The notes: a model not told the origin generated them from the sequence alone. 64,000 nucleotides of DNA from Candidatus Obscuribacterales bacterium (GCA_019752635.1 JAIELX010000032.1:124001-188000); one strand, 5' to 3'; counted from the stretch's first letter, positions 36,701 through 51,700 are shown. Program-made: numbers and translations.

Positions 36701-39700
36701 AATGTTTCAGTTTTGGTCTGTCCGGCCTCATCCTTAAATGTACGAGTCCAATTCTTACCATCTTCCGACGTAAGTGTTTCCGGAGCCTTTCCGCCTGGTG
36801 GCGTAAACGTAACCTCCGAAACAACACCGTCTTTACGCTTGATCCCAATTCCAAGATTGTTGGCATCGGTTACTTGCTCAATTTCGCCGGACAGGTTGCG
36901 ACGAAGAGTGGCTCCGTTCGGCTCCTTCCGCGTCATAAACGGCTCTTCGTTTACGCGATTCCAGCCATCGGCAGTGGTGCGATTCCGTTCCCAGGCACCG
37001 TTCGGCATCCGCTTGAAATTGGTGTCCGTCGAACCGGATTGCGGATCGAAAGTAACCTCCCCGATGGCGGTTTGACCCATCTGCATCTTGCGGCCGCGAA
37101 TGTCCGGATGATCGGTGTAGACCCAGGTCGGAACGTGTCTCCCGCCACCCGGTTGGGTCGGTTCGTCGCTGTAGGGCTGCCGACGCATCACCGTATCGGT
37201 GTTGAGCGAGCCGTCGACGTTGCGAGTGCCGTGCTTAACTACATCGACGCGATCGCTGGCATTGTAGTGGTACTCCGAAACTTGACCATTGGGTCGATCG
37301 ACTACATAACGATAGCCTCCATCGCCGAGTTCCGGAGAACCGGCCAATCGACGAATCTCAGTGCCGTCCAATTTGTGAACGTAACCGGGTCGAACATCGT
37401 TGGCGCCCTTGAAGACTTTGATTTCGCCCTCCGGACTGAAGTCAACCTGCTCACCGGGAGCAAGCGCTTGACCATCTCTGGTCCACTGCTCACCCTGTCT
37501 TTTCCATGTGACCTGGCGACCGGAACGCGGGTCGGCAAGTACGAGCTCGTTCAGCCGACCGTCCGGATCTCTGGCGGCCATGATGCGTTTGCCGTCGGCA
37601 GTCAACGCGCCCAGTGCGCGGCCCTGCGCATCGCGCTGCACGCCACCACCACCGTCTTTCATCGCGACGGTGGCGACCTGGTCGTTCATCTTTTGGATGC
37701 CGAAGCTTTCCGGCTTGGTAAAGATGGTTTCACCCTTGCCGGCATCGCGCGACAATATAGAACCGTCAGGTCTTCGCCAGCCGTACTTGCCGCCGGGCTC
37801 TGCGAAGAACTGGCCTTGAACGACCTGCCCCTCGGCGCTAACGAACCCACGTCCACCGGCTACAGATTCCCATATTCGACCGTTCGATTCGGCAATGCGT
37901 GTCGGAGCACCAGCATCGTCGTACTTAATATCAACGCTGCCGCCGCTGCCCGGCAAGTTGCTTACGCGCGTTACTTGCCCTCGCGCGTTTAGCAACGCGA
38001 CGGAACCATCGCCATTTTGAACAGTCCGTCCGCCGGGAATGTCTTTGTCCTTCCCCCACGCAAGCTGCTCTCGCCCGCCATCGGGACGATAGATTTCCGC
38101 TAGTTGAAAACTATCGCCAGCCTTTGTATAGGCTTTAGTTCCTTCAATACCGGATATGGTGAGTCTATCTCTGGCTACTTCTCCGGCGCCATGATTAACT
38201 TTCACGCCCGTGGCCGTGATCACTCCGGTGGCTTTATCTACAGTGATACCGGTTGCCCCGATGTTATTACGATCCGAGGCCGGTCCATTGAGGGTAACTG
38301 TTTGTGTTCTGCCATTGGCGTAGGCTGTGGTGACCTTAGTTGCTTTCTCGGTGGCGCCTTCGTACTCAATAGTGGTCCGCTCTTTCTCGCGTCCAACTAG
38401 CTCGCGTAAGCGTCCCTGGCTATCGAGTGCAACCGATGTACCGTCCGTCTTGTACTCAACCTGCTTGTGCAGAACGCCTCTGGCATCGGAGACAGAGTCC
38501 CCCTCAAGAGTTCTCTTAATGGTGCCATTTTCGCCTACTTCAAAGGTGGCCTTGACAGCGGTAGGTTGGCCGTCGGCTCCCAGTAACGTGAAACTCTTGC
38601 CGTCTTCCGATTTCCAGCGGCGACCATCGCTTTGAGTTACCTCTTTCAGAGCTGGAGGCTGCCCTTTATAACGAAGACTGGTCTTATCGCCATGGCGGTT
38701 CAGAATGTCGGTGATTCCATTAACAGCTTTAACTGTGCGAGAGCCATCAAGACTTTGAACAACTTCCGGCTTACCTGTTTCATGAATGATCAAGCGACCG
38801 GAGTCGTCTACGTCACGCGTACCAGGGACGGGTTGACCGGGACGATCAACTCTTTGCCATGAACTGCGTGTGGGATCGGCGCGATAAACGCCGGTCTCGT
38901 CCTTCATGCCGATCAGCTTCTTGTCCGGCGACCAGAAATACTCTCGCTCGACGCCGTTAATGTCACGAGTACGAACGACTTTGCCACCTTCATTTTTGGT
39001 GACTGAAGTTCCGTCCTTCTCTACGACAGTGGTCTCTTTGGTTTCCTTATTGAATTTGACCAGGACACCATCGGGACGCTCGGTAACATCGAGTTTTTCG
39101 CCGGAGAACTTGAGCGATCCGTCCGGCTGCAACACCGGAGAACCGATAGCTTGCTCGCCCACGGAACCGCGGCGACTCCAAGTTCGGCCACCATCGCTGG
39201 AATCCCATCCGCGGCCTTCGGAATTGACAATGCTGGCCGACTTGTTGTCTTGTGCGTAGTTGAATTTGAGGAATTCGCCATTTGGTTTCTGGACTTCAGA
39301 AAGGCGGTTGTCACGATCGAACAGGAGCTTGTTCTTACCTTTATCAACTTCCTCGGCGCCGGTAAATGCTCCGGTATTATCGTACTTATTGATCTTGAAC
39401 GTGCCATCGGCTCGGTCCAACCGTTCCAGACGAGCGGCACCTTTCTCACCGAACTTGAATTGATACTTAGTACCATCCTTATCGGTAATCGTGGTAACAC
39501 CATCTTTAGTATCGGTTGTCAGCCCGCCCTTGGCTAACGCATCCTTATCTTTTAACGCTTTCTCGCCGCCCAGATTCGCAAGAGCCAGGACGGCCGCCTC
39601 GCGCTGAGCCGGGGTCGAATCAGCCTTGCCGGCAACTTCCAGCATTTTTGCTCGCAGTTGTTCTCCATGTTTGAGCAACACGGCTTCAGGCAAATCTTTG

Positions 39701-42700
39701 AGCGCGCGAGCCGATTCAAGACTGATATTGTTCTTGATCGCATCAAGATCTGCATCAGTCCAACGGTCGGCAATAGCGACCATTGCTCCGGCCGCTCCTG
39801 CGCGCTCGGATGAGTTGTTCGATCTCAGTTGTTCGTGCAACAGCTGTCTGACCGATGGAGGCACTTCACCGGTGCCGGTCATCGCGCGGAACGTATCCAT
39901 TGCCGCCTTGCGATCACCGGTTACGGCATCACGAGCCTGCGCGGCGGCCATGAGCAACTTTTCCTTGATCTCAGGTTTGGCTGCAAGTTCGACCATTGCC
40001 TGACGAGCGGACTTGGCGGCATCGCTATCAGCACCGGCAGCAATGCCGGCAAGTACAGCCATCGCATCTTTGTTTCCGGCTTCGGCCTGCGCTTTGAATG
40101 CAGGCAAATCGGCCGATAGTTGTTTCGGATTAGTGGCGTGAGCAAGATAACGACCGACAAAAGCTTCGCCATTTTCGCCACGATTTATGGAAGCAGCCAA
40201 GGCCGACAACATCGCTTCTCTTCCGTTAATCGGAGGAAGCCCGACACGTGGAATTTCCAGATTACTCCTCAGCGCGGTATCAATCGAGTCGGTGAGAACA
40301 GCAAGCGCCTGAACATCGGGTGGGGCCTTGCTAGCGCGCTGAAATGCCACAGTCAAAGCTTCCGCCTCTGCTCGATTCAACGCACCGCTGGTAATAGCGG
40401 TTTTCTGGGCTAGAAAGCCAATAGCATACTGTTGCAACGTCTTTTGATCAGCTTCAGGCAACACCGTCAATTCCGGAATCGGCAATTTCAGGGCACCACC
40501 CTCGGCGGCAAGATCTCGGGTACGTTCTTGTGCAGCCCGGTCACCATTGTTGACCAACATTGCCATAACCGACTGAGCATAGGGATTTCCGCGCTCAGCC
40601 ATCTGCGACAATTCCGCCATGACGCGCTTGGAGGTTTCAACTCGCTTCGGATCGTCCGGCTTGATGTTATTGAGCTCTTGTACTTTCTGAGTAGTGGCCA
40701 ACCACCCGAGCTTATCGTTTACTAGCTGCGCCCCCGGCACGTCGCCTTGCTTGCGCGCCAGCTCCAGCTCCTTCTCTAGATTCTGTCGCGCAATCTGTAA
40801 TTGCTCCGGCGACGAATCAGGACCTAAGCCTTTGGTCAACAACTCCATTCGCGCATTGTTGAGCGTGACCTGCAAAGGTGCACTTTCGGCACCGCCCAGA
40901 GCCTTACGAACAAGCTCCATAGCCGGAAGCCGCGAAGCCGAATCAGTCTTGCGCAGCTCACCTTCCAGTCGCTGAACCTCTTTAATACGCGCGTCGAGCA
41001 CAGCTTGCTTGTCGCCCGACCCACAAGGAGAGCCAAGAGCCATGATCAGATCGACAGCCTGCTGATTAGGCGGATTCTTACGCGCTTGTTCGACAAGGCT
41101 TCTGAGCGTATCGGCCGACTGCACGGCGCGAGGCTCGGGAGCATCTGTCTTGGCAAGGTCGGTATCTTTGAACGATCCACGCACCGGCACCGGACCAAGA
41201 TCGGTATTGGTGCGCGCCGCATAGTCGCCTTGCGTTGCCTGCCTGCGAAACTTGGCGACATTTTCAGGATCGTTGCGGTGCGCCGGATTCTTCTTGTCGA
41301 ACTTCGTTCCGTTGTCGAACCATTCCCAGGTGTCGTTCTCTTTTACGTTATAGTTTGCATCACGCTTGACCATGCCGAATACGGTATTCAGGGTCTTGCC
41401 GTAATGCATTTCCGTGACACCGGCAAAAGCACCGTTCACCGGTACATGACGCCCCATCCAGCCGCCGTACTGGCTTTGTCTGGTTCGGTCGAATCGATCG
41501 CCCCATTCATAACTACGGTTGTAGTCCTTCGCGGAGATCATATGGATGCGCGGATGCACATTGGCATCGGTCGGAATTGTGAAACCGAATGTGGTGCCAG
41601 CCTTATCGTCCACGAAGAAGTAATCTTTAGTGTGCTGCCCTTCATCGACAACTTTGTCGTCTCGTCCGGTCAGACCGTTATCGATCAACGCCTGGCGTCC
41701 ACCAAGCATGCCCAACGCCACAATTGTGCCTTCGCGAACTTTTACGTCGTCGCTTGTTACTTTGTCCCTTAAGCCTTCAAGCAATGCTGCTTTATGTTGC
41801 TTGAGAACAGTATCTTTTGTTTGAGCAAGTTCCTTGACCGTTTCGAACGAATAGTTGGACTTGATCAGATCTAACTCAGCCTTGCCCCACTTGTCGTAAT
41901 ACTTGATCATGCCTTGGATGGCATCACGTTGAGCAAGCGGAGATGCAGATTTCAGACCTTGTTCGAAGGCGGCTCGCACTGTGTCCGGCACACCGTGATT
42001 GTTGTCCGAAGCAATTTTGGCAACGTCGCCCAGGCTTCTTAGATTACCGAAGTCATCATTGCGAGGCGGTTGCGCCTTCGCCAGCGCATTCATGATTGCC
42101 GTTACAGTGTCTTTGTTACCCTTATTGGCGTTAGCCAGAGCAACAAGAGCATCGTTGGCGGCGGTAGCTTCGCCTTTGTCACCGTTGCGACCGCGCCCCA
42201 ATTCAGCCAGTCCGAGCAGAGCCGCCTCACGTTGTTGCCGCAGTGCTGTGAGCGCTGCCTCATCACGCGTCGGAGCCTGTTCGAGCCGGGCGATCTCCTT
42301 GGTCAGATCTTCGGCAGAAGTCTTGAAGACGTCGACCGGACGAGAACCACCTTGCGTTATCTTCTCAATGGCGGTAGGTATCAGTGTATCTTGATTCCTT
42401 CTCAAGACTTCCGCCGGCAATTTGAGGATATTGGAAGCAATTTCCGGCGTCATGTTCTGACGCAGCGCGGCCACATGCTTATCCGAAATCATGGAAACAG
42501 GAAGTTTGGTCAGCGCATCGAACGCAGCCTTCCTTGCTGCGAGCGTTGGCGAGGTCAGTCCCTCTTCTAGAGCGCGACTAAACGCCTCCGGCATTTTGCC
42601 CGATTTTCCAGCAATAGCGGCAATTGTTTCGAGACTTCCCGCACTCTTGCGCGAATCAAAAGAAGCCAGCAGCGCATTAATGATTCGTTCCGGTGCGGAG

Positions 42701-45700
42701 GGATCCGATGCGGCTCGTTGCTCAGCAAACTGAATCAATGTCTGACGCGCCAATCTGGCTTGCGCCTCACTGCCATTCGCACCATTGGCGATAGCAGCCA
42801 GTCCCGCGATCGCACGCTCCGCACTAACCGGATCTTGAGGGATCGGCGCGAACGATTCAACGGTGTATCCGCGCGCAGTTTCCTGAAGGTTCAACATGCC
42901 GTTCATGGCACGATTGCTCTCCAGCGTTCTGATCAGTCCGTCTCTTTCGGGACCGACGCTGCGATCAAGTACTTGCTCAAGAGTCTTGATTGCCTGCGCC
43001 CGACTTTCCGGCGTCGCTTCGCGGCTCAAGAACTTCAGCTGAGCCGTGTCCGCTTCGGCTTTATTGTCGGCTTGCTGCTTCTTGCCTTTCTCGACGGCTT
43101 CTTCGAACGATTTCAGTCGAGAATCACCGGTCAGTCTCAGTTGCTCAGTCAATCGCGTGGCATCAGCCGGGTTGAGACGTACAGTCAAGTCACCGTGAGC
43201 TATCTTCAAAGCATCGAGCGACTTATTGACGGATTCGTGATTGGCGATTAGTTTTTGCAGCTCGCCCTTGTTCTCGTTGATAAGTTCTTTCAAACGAGCA
43301 TCGCTTGCTTTTCGCTCGTCACCGCCTCTGGTGTCACTCAGCAATTCAAGAACGTTCGAACCAACAGATGGTGAGCCCGATGACTCGGAAGGCAAATTCT
43401 TCTCAAAGGACTTCAATACGGCTTGCGCGGTCGGATCACCTGCTTTCGCGAATGCCTGCAGCTCACGCAGTGCTTGCAAGCTTTGATCAACGTTGCCGGA
43501 TTGCAGGGCGCCATCCAGCTTCATTGCTGAAGACGCTGCACCTAACTCCATGTTAACTTTGTTTAGTTCCCCGGACGGCTGACCGCGCCGTAATACTTCC
43601 TGCGCCTGCCTCGCCAGAATCAGTTCGGCCGAGCGCTGACGCCCTTCCGAAGTTCCGCTGAGAGCAAGGTACTCGCGTTGAGCCTCGACAATCTGCTGCT
43701 TGTCGATTGTAGGCGCAAAAGTACGACTTGAACGCACCGCACCGTCCAACTGAGTTTGGCGCTCGGCTCTTTCAGTGTCATTGGCACCGCGTGCAACCCA
43801 CGCATCAGCTGCAGTCTTTGCTTCCGGCATGTTTGCACTTAAATCGGCCAGTCGAGCAAGAGCGCGATTACGCATTTCTTCGGCTTGCTTACCTTGACCG
43901 GATTCCGACTGCTTCAACTGCAGCGCGGCATCAACCACAGAGAGCTGACGCGCAGCTTCCATCGCCGATGCGTTATTGGTTACACCGGACAGCGCAAGAG
44001 CATCGAGTGCTTGCTGCCGCTCGACATCCGTTTTTGCAGCATAAAACTTTTTGACCAGCTCCGCAGTGGCATGTTCGGGCGTACCTGGCTTAATCTCGCC
44101 GAGCGGCATGCCAATGAGTTTTTCACCGGGGAAAAGTTCTTTGGCCCGATCGAGCGTCGGTCGCTCGTCAATTTTCACGGGGACATCGGGCTTTGGCGGA
44201 ACTGCTGCAGCATCAACTATCTTGTTCTGAATCTCAAGAACAGGACGGTTGTCTGTACCGAGACGAAGTCGTCCATCGCTTTCTCTGGCATCGCCATAAA
44301 GTGAGTTGACCGGTTTCTCGCTCAGCTTATCGTTCGTGCGAGTGGCATTGTATAAGTCTTCTTCCGAGACCCAGCGATCCATGCCGGCTCCACGAGAGTT
44401 ATCCACGCGGAAGTACTTCTTGCCGTCAACTTCTTTCATGTCGGTGATGGTCACCGCGTGCCATTCGTTCTTGTCGCTGGTTCCGCGTTTTCCATCGGCG
44501 GTGAAAGCGGGATGGTTATCGTTGATTCGAAGCGTCACCGGTCCATCTTTGAGAGCACCGGTCAACGCCGTGTGAAACTCCGCATCGGTCCGGAACGGAA
44601 CGGTCTCTTTACTCTTATCGTCGCTTTCAGCATTGGTCAGAACATTCTTTCTGTTCAGCAGAACTTTATTCAGATCAGCAAGTTGAGAAAGCGTAACGCC
44701 GGAACGGAAAGTCTCCGCTACCCCGGGAATACTGAGGCGCTCGCCCGAATTGATTTGGTCCGTGCCCGGCTCTCTTTGAGTGTAGAATGCCTTTTCTACG
44801 GTTTTACCGGGATTCTCCGCCAGATATTTTTTCTGGTGCGCCCAGTTCACTACCGCATGATCAAAGACGTCGCCAAATTGAGTTTGAAAGCCATTGCCGT
44901 CGCCAATGGAACGATTCTCGACAGACACCTGCGCCTGTCTGCGAGCCTTCATGCTCTCCAAATCCAATTTAACAACAGTGCCGTCCGGAGCAGTGAACTG
45001 ACCACCACCAAGGAAGGCATCGGCAACGATGCGTCCAGCTAACGCGGGATTCTTCTCTAATAGTTGCCGAGTCGTTGCTTTAACTCCGCAAGACTCGCGA
45101 GCACCCTGCCCAAGATCGTAGGAACGCGCAGCAGCATGCACGAAATCAAGTCCGACGCGGGTGGCATCGGCTTGATTCAACGGAGCCTTGAGCTGATCCG
45201 GCTTAGCTTCCAGTAACCGATTGGCTTGATAGTAGGCTTTGGCAATATCCGCATCACTCAGTCCTTTCCGTCTGGCACCGTCCTCAAATTCCTTCATGTC
45301 TTTCAGAAGTTGATCGGCAAGTTCCTTCGGCTGAAGCTTCGCAGCGTGAGCTTCAAGCGCTTTTCTCTGATGTTCCAATGTCGGATTGTCGGCACTTTCC
45401 CTGGTGCCTTCTTGGGCATCAGGGATTTTGACGTCTGCCAGGCGTCGCTCTTGCGCTTCAAGGTCCACAACCGGAATGGGTCTATCAGCGGTATTGCCTC
45501 TTCCCGGCGCGATTTCATCATCGACCGGCATTGCTTTTGCGGCAACCACCGCTTCGATGGCTCCGACGAATTTACGGTCCGTGCCAGTACCAGTTTCCTG
45601 AAACGAAATTCGGTAGGCGGATTGAGCGGCAACTCGATTTTGTATGAATGCCTGCAAAGTTTCTCTGTTGCCGGCCAGATTGGCATCGGCAAGAGCTTTG

Positions 45701-48700
45701 TTTATACGCGCCTGGAGCGCTTCATCGAGAACCCCCTTAGCAGCTACGACATCACGAGCCAATGTGTCTGCATCGGTCTGCTGCTTCGCAGTGATCGCAC
45801 CGCGCTGAATCTCCGGTGCCTTTTCCGGCGGTTTCTTTTGCCCCTCGAGAAAGGTATTGGTTTCAACAGGAGCGCCAGTCTCTGATTTTGTGACCACGGC
45901 TCCGTCAAGACGATCGGCACGGAAAGCTGCAGGTGGAGTGTTCGGAGCCGCGCCGGGTTTAATCACCTCAGTGCGCGATCCCAAAGGCGGTTGCTTGAAA
46001 TTGTAGTCGACCGGATTGCGCTCGGCGGCATTAGTCGAGACGCGCCGAAGAATATTGTCGGTTCCTCGCTCATCTAGAGTGACAAACTTCTCAATCGGTT
46101 CCCCGAGTTTCTTAGTTTGAACCTTCATTATCTTGGCGTCGGGACCTGTGCCCTGCCATGTGAAAAAACGCTCGACGTTATTTACATCTACAGTCCAGGC
46201 AACGTTTCCGCTGGCCTTATCGTAAAGGATCTTAGAGCCGTCCTTGAACTCATGACGGGCAAGTTTGCCATCTTCAAAGTGACGCACCGATTGATCGGGG
46301 AGCTCTTCCTTGAACACCTTGCCGGTTGCATCGCAATGAACTTTCGTACCATTGCGCAGCATTTCAACAGAACTTACAGGCTTGCCAGCATCATCAACAA
46401 CGGTGACTTTGCGATTGCCCGTAACAGGATCGTATGTTGTTCTGCCTTCGTAACGTTCTTTGGGATCCGTAGCGGCAGGGTTCTTCACCGCCATCAGAAC
46501 CGGTTTCCCTTCGATCATTTGAACTTCATCAGTAACCACCGAAGTTGGTGGCGGACCGACTCGGGTCTGTCGCACTTCTTTCAGTTTCCCGCCTTCATAA
46601 ATGAAGTCGCGAGGCAATCCTTGCGGGTCGAACACGCGTTGCAAGTCTTGTCCGACGAGCATCGAGAAAGGTTCGCCTTTGGGTCCGGAATGAATCGTTT
46701 TGCCATCGGCAGTCTCGATGCGCAGACTTTCAGTTTGACCGGCGCCGCTCTTCTTCTCAAAAGTAAAGTTACCGGTGCGTAAATCGAATCGACATTTCTC
46801 TCCACCCGGTTGTACGGTATACAAATTTGCTTCCGCCGGGGTAGCTCCCGGCGTGTGCGTATAGACTACATTGCCACCAGGTCTGGTATCGGTAACTCTC
46901 GTTGGAAGCGGGCTTGCAGGCGGCGCAGGCGGCACTGTCGGCTCCGGATACACGAATTCACGTCGGAAACTGCCGTCAATGGCACCGCTAGAAAACAGTT
47001 TGCCGTTCTTCAGAACTTTCTCGTTGTTATCGTTGGGATTGCGAGAGAGAGACTCCAAGGGGGGAGGAGTACCCTGTTCGTTGAAACGGTGCCGGCTACC
47101 GTGGATGTCGGTAAGCGTAATCTCCTTAGTCCCTTCAAGCGCCCGCGCAATGCGCGAACCATCATCGCGATACTGCACCATGGCACCGTAATCGGATGGA
47201 TTCGTCGAATCAAGAGCCGCACCCGGTTTCAACTCACGCAATTGTCCGTTAATAAGGACCTCGACACTCTTTTCTCCGCCGGGCGCAGTTGTTGTTACTT
47301 TCGATCGAACCGGCGCTCCCTGCGCTTGAGCCGTGTACTCAAAGTCGCGAACAGTGCCGTCGCGGTCGACAGTTCGCTTGATGGTCTTGTCCGGGTTGCG
47401 CAAAATCTCAGCTTTGCTGGGCGGATCATACTTGCGCTCGACTTCAACGTCACCGTTAAAGACAGAAGTAGACTTGTCCAGGTTGCGCGTAACGACGGTG
47501 CCGTCCGCCTTCTTAACCCCAATGCGGCCATCCGGCAGCATCTCGAGTTTTCCTGTAAGCTTCGATTTCTCGTCACCAAGAACAGTCCATGTTTGATCAC
47601 CATTGGCGTCGGCGGGTCCGTCCGGTTTCCAGACTTGACCGGTAGAGTCAACGGCATGCGTTATGGCGCCTCTGTCCTTGTGAATCGTTCGCCCGTCGGC
47701 CTCGACAGCAATGCCTGTACCGTCTTTGGATTCAATGGAAGATTGACCGTCTCTACAGTCGATGCGCCCTTCGAATATCCCTGCTTTGCCGTCCTTCTCC
47801 GTATTCCATCTCGGCACTCTCGCACCATCGGGTCCAGCGGCAAAGTCGGCTCGCCTTGTGTACTTGGTACCATCAGGTCCGGTAGCGGCAATGACCTCGC
47901 CTGCGGCGTCTCGCTGGAAACTGAAGCCCTGACGATTCGGGTAGGTGACCTCTTCAACACGCTTGGTTTTGTCGTGGGTTTCTTGCCGACCGTTGGCATA
48001 GGAAGCGATGATTTTGCCTGTGGTGCCATCAATAATAAGCTCGACCGGAGACTTTTTATCATTGGCATCAAGCTTCAATTGGACCTGAGTGATACCACCG
48101 CTTTGACTGACGGGGACGCCCTCTAGCCAAACAGGCTTACCATTTTCGACAAGTCCGGAGTTGTAGAGTTCCTGTTTTTGACCTTTATTGGTGAACGTAA
48201 TGTGCTGAGCGTTCCAATCGCAATCATACTTGCGACCGTCTTTGTACTCGACTTCTAACTTGTTTGTGAACGGGTCGCGCGTAATCTTTGTGGGTCTATC
48301 GCCATTCTCCTCAAACGTTACGACTACCTTGCCGTTAATTTTTTCAACGGTCAGCGGCTTTTCCCATGAATAACCGTTCCAATAGAACTTCTGACCGTCG
48401 GCTTCCTTTGAGTACTCGTTAAAGTCAAATTTTTCTTTCTTGCCTTCAGCGGTAATCTTCTCCTTGATACCATTGCCGTGATCAAGAAACACCGCGCCAT
48501 CGGGACGAATCACAAGTTCGGCTTTGTCCCCGGTAATTTTCTCGAAGCCACGCAGGTTCGCATCCGGCGGCGACCATCTGCCATCCGTGCCGCGGGTCAA
48601 AGTGACTTCAGCGGCTGCGACTCCGTCGCGTGCTGGATAGTTGACTGTAACTTTGCTTACTTTACCGTCGGGTCCCATTTGCAAGGACCAGCTTTCACCG

Positions 48701-51700
48701 GCCCGTGCACCTTCGGTAAACCGCATTCCGACGACTTGTCCAGTCCTTTCGTCGATATCTTGTACGCCCTTGTTACCATTGGCCTCAAACCTTCGCGAAG
48801 TGCCGCTGGAAACTACTTCACCCCTGGAATCGGTGAATACAAATCTCCCGTTCTCGTAGCGACGCTCGGTCAAGCCTTGCGCATTGACGCGCTCGGTGTA
48901 CTTACCTTCCGAATCGGATCCTTGTTTTTCCCCGGACACACGACGCCCCGTGGCGTCGGTAACCTCGCGTTCAATTACTTGACCGGCGGCATCTTTACGC
49001 TCGAATATTCGCTGGTCGCCCGCACCGGCAATTTCCGTTTCACTGGCAACGTCGCCCTTAGCAGGATCAAATTCCCTTGTGACTTTTCGCTTTTGAGCGT
49101 CGTCAGCAGGATAGGTGGTTTCTTTCTTGACACCACCATGAGTGGCCGGGTCCTTCCATTCAACTTCCTTGATGCCGTTCTTGAATTGCGTTTCCGTGCT
49201 TTCCGCCGATTCAATGAGCTTAGTGCGGCCGTCTTTATCATTGGGTGGAAACTCAGTGGTCGTACCGTCACCATCGGCGGTGACTCGTGTTCCATCTGCT
49301 CTGACTTCGTTGGTGCAGCACGTATCGTCATTTACACTATAACTGACCGGCTTTTCAAGGTCTTCAGGCGGCAGAGGATCAACGACTTCCCCGTCTCTGT
49401 CGACACCCTTGACTACCGGCGGCGGGCCGGGGAGATACTCAATGGATGAATATTTTTCACTGAGCTGCCCTTCCACTGCATTTTCAAAAGTGGTTACAAC
49501 GCTATTGTCGGAATTGAATCGCTGTTGAATCTTCTGACCACTCCCGTCCGTCCAAGCGCGATAGGAATAAGTCTTGTCCGAGCCGGCGTCCTTGCCTTGC
49601 CCTTCGGTATAGTCGAGTTTACCTTCGGCGTTGTAGATGTCTTGCTCACTGACTCGACCGCTCTTGCCATCATATTCGCGCCGTTCGCGAACACCTTCTT
49701 TATCCGCAGAAACGATAACGCGTGCTTTGAGATCAGCATCGGGTGTCCCGGCCAACGCTTTGGGATCGTACTCGAGTCGAACCTGCCCAGCCTTTGCCCC
49801 ACCCTTGTACTCAACGACTTTCTTAACGCCCTCAAGCCGAGGGTCGCCCGCATCCATTCCAGTGGGTGTGTTATGACTGCAGCAATCGAATCCGTTGGGA
49901 TAAGTTACCTCAACACGGTCCCTGAACTCGGTTGTGTCGGTGCCGGCTGTCGTATCCTTGATCTGTTTGACTCGCCCCTCCTTATCATTGGAAGGAAATT
50001 CAATCTGCGTAACGCCGCCACCCTGATCTGTTACTTTCCGACCATCGGCCATGGTCAACTGATCTTTACCGCCGACTTTTTCTGTTTTGGCGATTAGCTT
50101 GTCCGGATCGATTCCAGTAAGTTCTTTCGCGGGATTGCCATTGTCGTAGAACTTTTGTTCGGCCGCCTTAGGCGGGTTAGCAGGCGTGAACACTGCTTTA
50201 GCCGGTTCGCCCTTGGCGAAAGTTGTAGTTACCGTTCCGTCCGAGTGAAGTGTTTGCGCCACCTTGCCGCGTTCGGCAGGTCCTTCCCATTCTTTTCTAG
50301 TGAATGCTCCGCGACTGTCGGCTCCCTGGCATACAGTTTCAATAACTTTGGTGCCGGCAGCGTCGGAAGAACGAGTACTGGTTCTGCTGACGCCATCCGC
50401 TTGCGGCGGACGAAACTCTCTATTGGCGATGAAGGTTCCGTCGTTCTGGCGAGAAATCGACTCGGTTGCTAATCCATTATTCCTGGCTGGATTGAACTCA
50501 ACCGTAATGAGCCGCCCTTGCCGATCAGCGGGCGGGTAGAATGTTTCTTTAATCCTGGCTTGACCGGGCGGATACGTTACCTCGGTTCGTCCATCGGCAA
50601 ACTGTGTACGGGTCCGTCCGTCGGGAGATCTGAAAGTAGCGATCGCTTGATCCGGTCGGTCCAACGTGACCGGTGCGCCGTCCTTGGTGTATTTGGTTTC
50701 GTTCGTTGCCGGATTGAATTCCGCACGCGTATAAGGTCTTCCTCTAAGTGCGTCGGCAGAACCGCCGACCAACTCAGTTACTACCGCTCCGTCTTTCGGC
50801 GGTCCAGCCGGGTACCGAGTTTGCTTTGTTTTAACTCCCTCGCGATCAACCGTTTCGGTTTCAGAAGTAATCCGTCCCTGCGCGTCTTTAGTTTCGCATT
50901 CGACAAGCTGCACACCTGGCGGATTGCCTCCGCTGTACTGGCGCTCAGTGTACGACGTCGGTCTGTCCGCGTTGGCGGGTATCGAGATTTCCAGGCTCAA
51001 TCCATCCGGACCTGGAGGAGAATAGGACGTCTCAAGTTTGCCGGAGGCATAGGTTTTTCGCTCTACACCATTTTCACGCGTGATATCGAGCGGTTTGTCG
51101 CCTTTTTGAATCTCTTGAACTAATGCATTCTTGTCTTTTCCTGCAGCTTTGTCACTGAGTTCGGACTTTTCGGCATCAATTACAGTGCGGCCGTTTCCAT
51201 CTACTTTAAATACTATTTTCTTGAAGTCGCTATCGGAGCTCGACGGCGTCAACTCGGTCAACCCGTCCGGGCGTTGCTTGGTTCTTCCATCGGCCGATTG
51301 ACCGACCACAATCTGCCCCGCATCCAACTTGGTCTGAAGATCCGCTTTAACAGCAGCATCGACTCCTTCGCGGAACTTCGCCTCTAATTTGGCGGGCGGC
51401 CCCGGTGTGTACGAGATGCTTTCGAAGGGACTCTTCGCGTCGGCGAAACGGGTCTCGACTCTGCCGGTAGCGGCGTCAACCACCTGAGTGGAGGCTCCGT
51501 AGACCGGGTGACTCATTGTCGACAAAGGTCGCAACACCGGTGCCGTGATGTCGGGAGTTCCACGACCGGGCGCTATCTCATCCGTCGGCAACGCATCTGC
51601 CGGCGCGGCGACAAGCGTTTCGGCAGGCGTCAGTCGAGGGAACTCGCCACGGCGTAACGCGTAGAGCGGCAACCCCGCTGAACCGTCGAGTACGGCGCTC

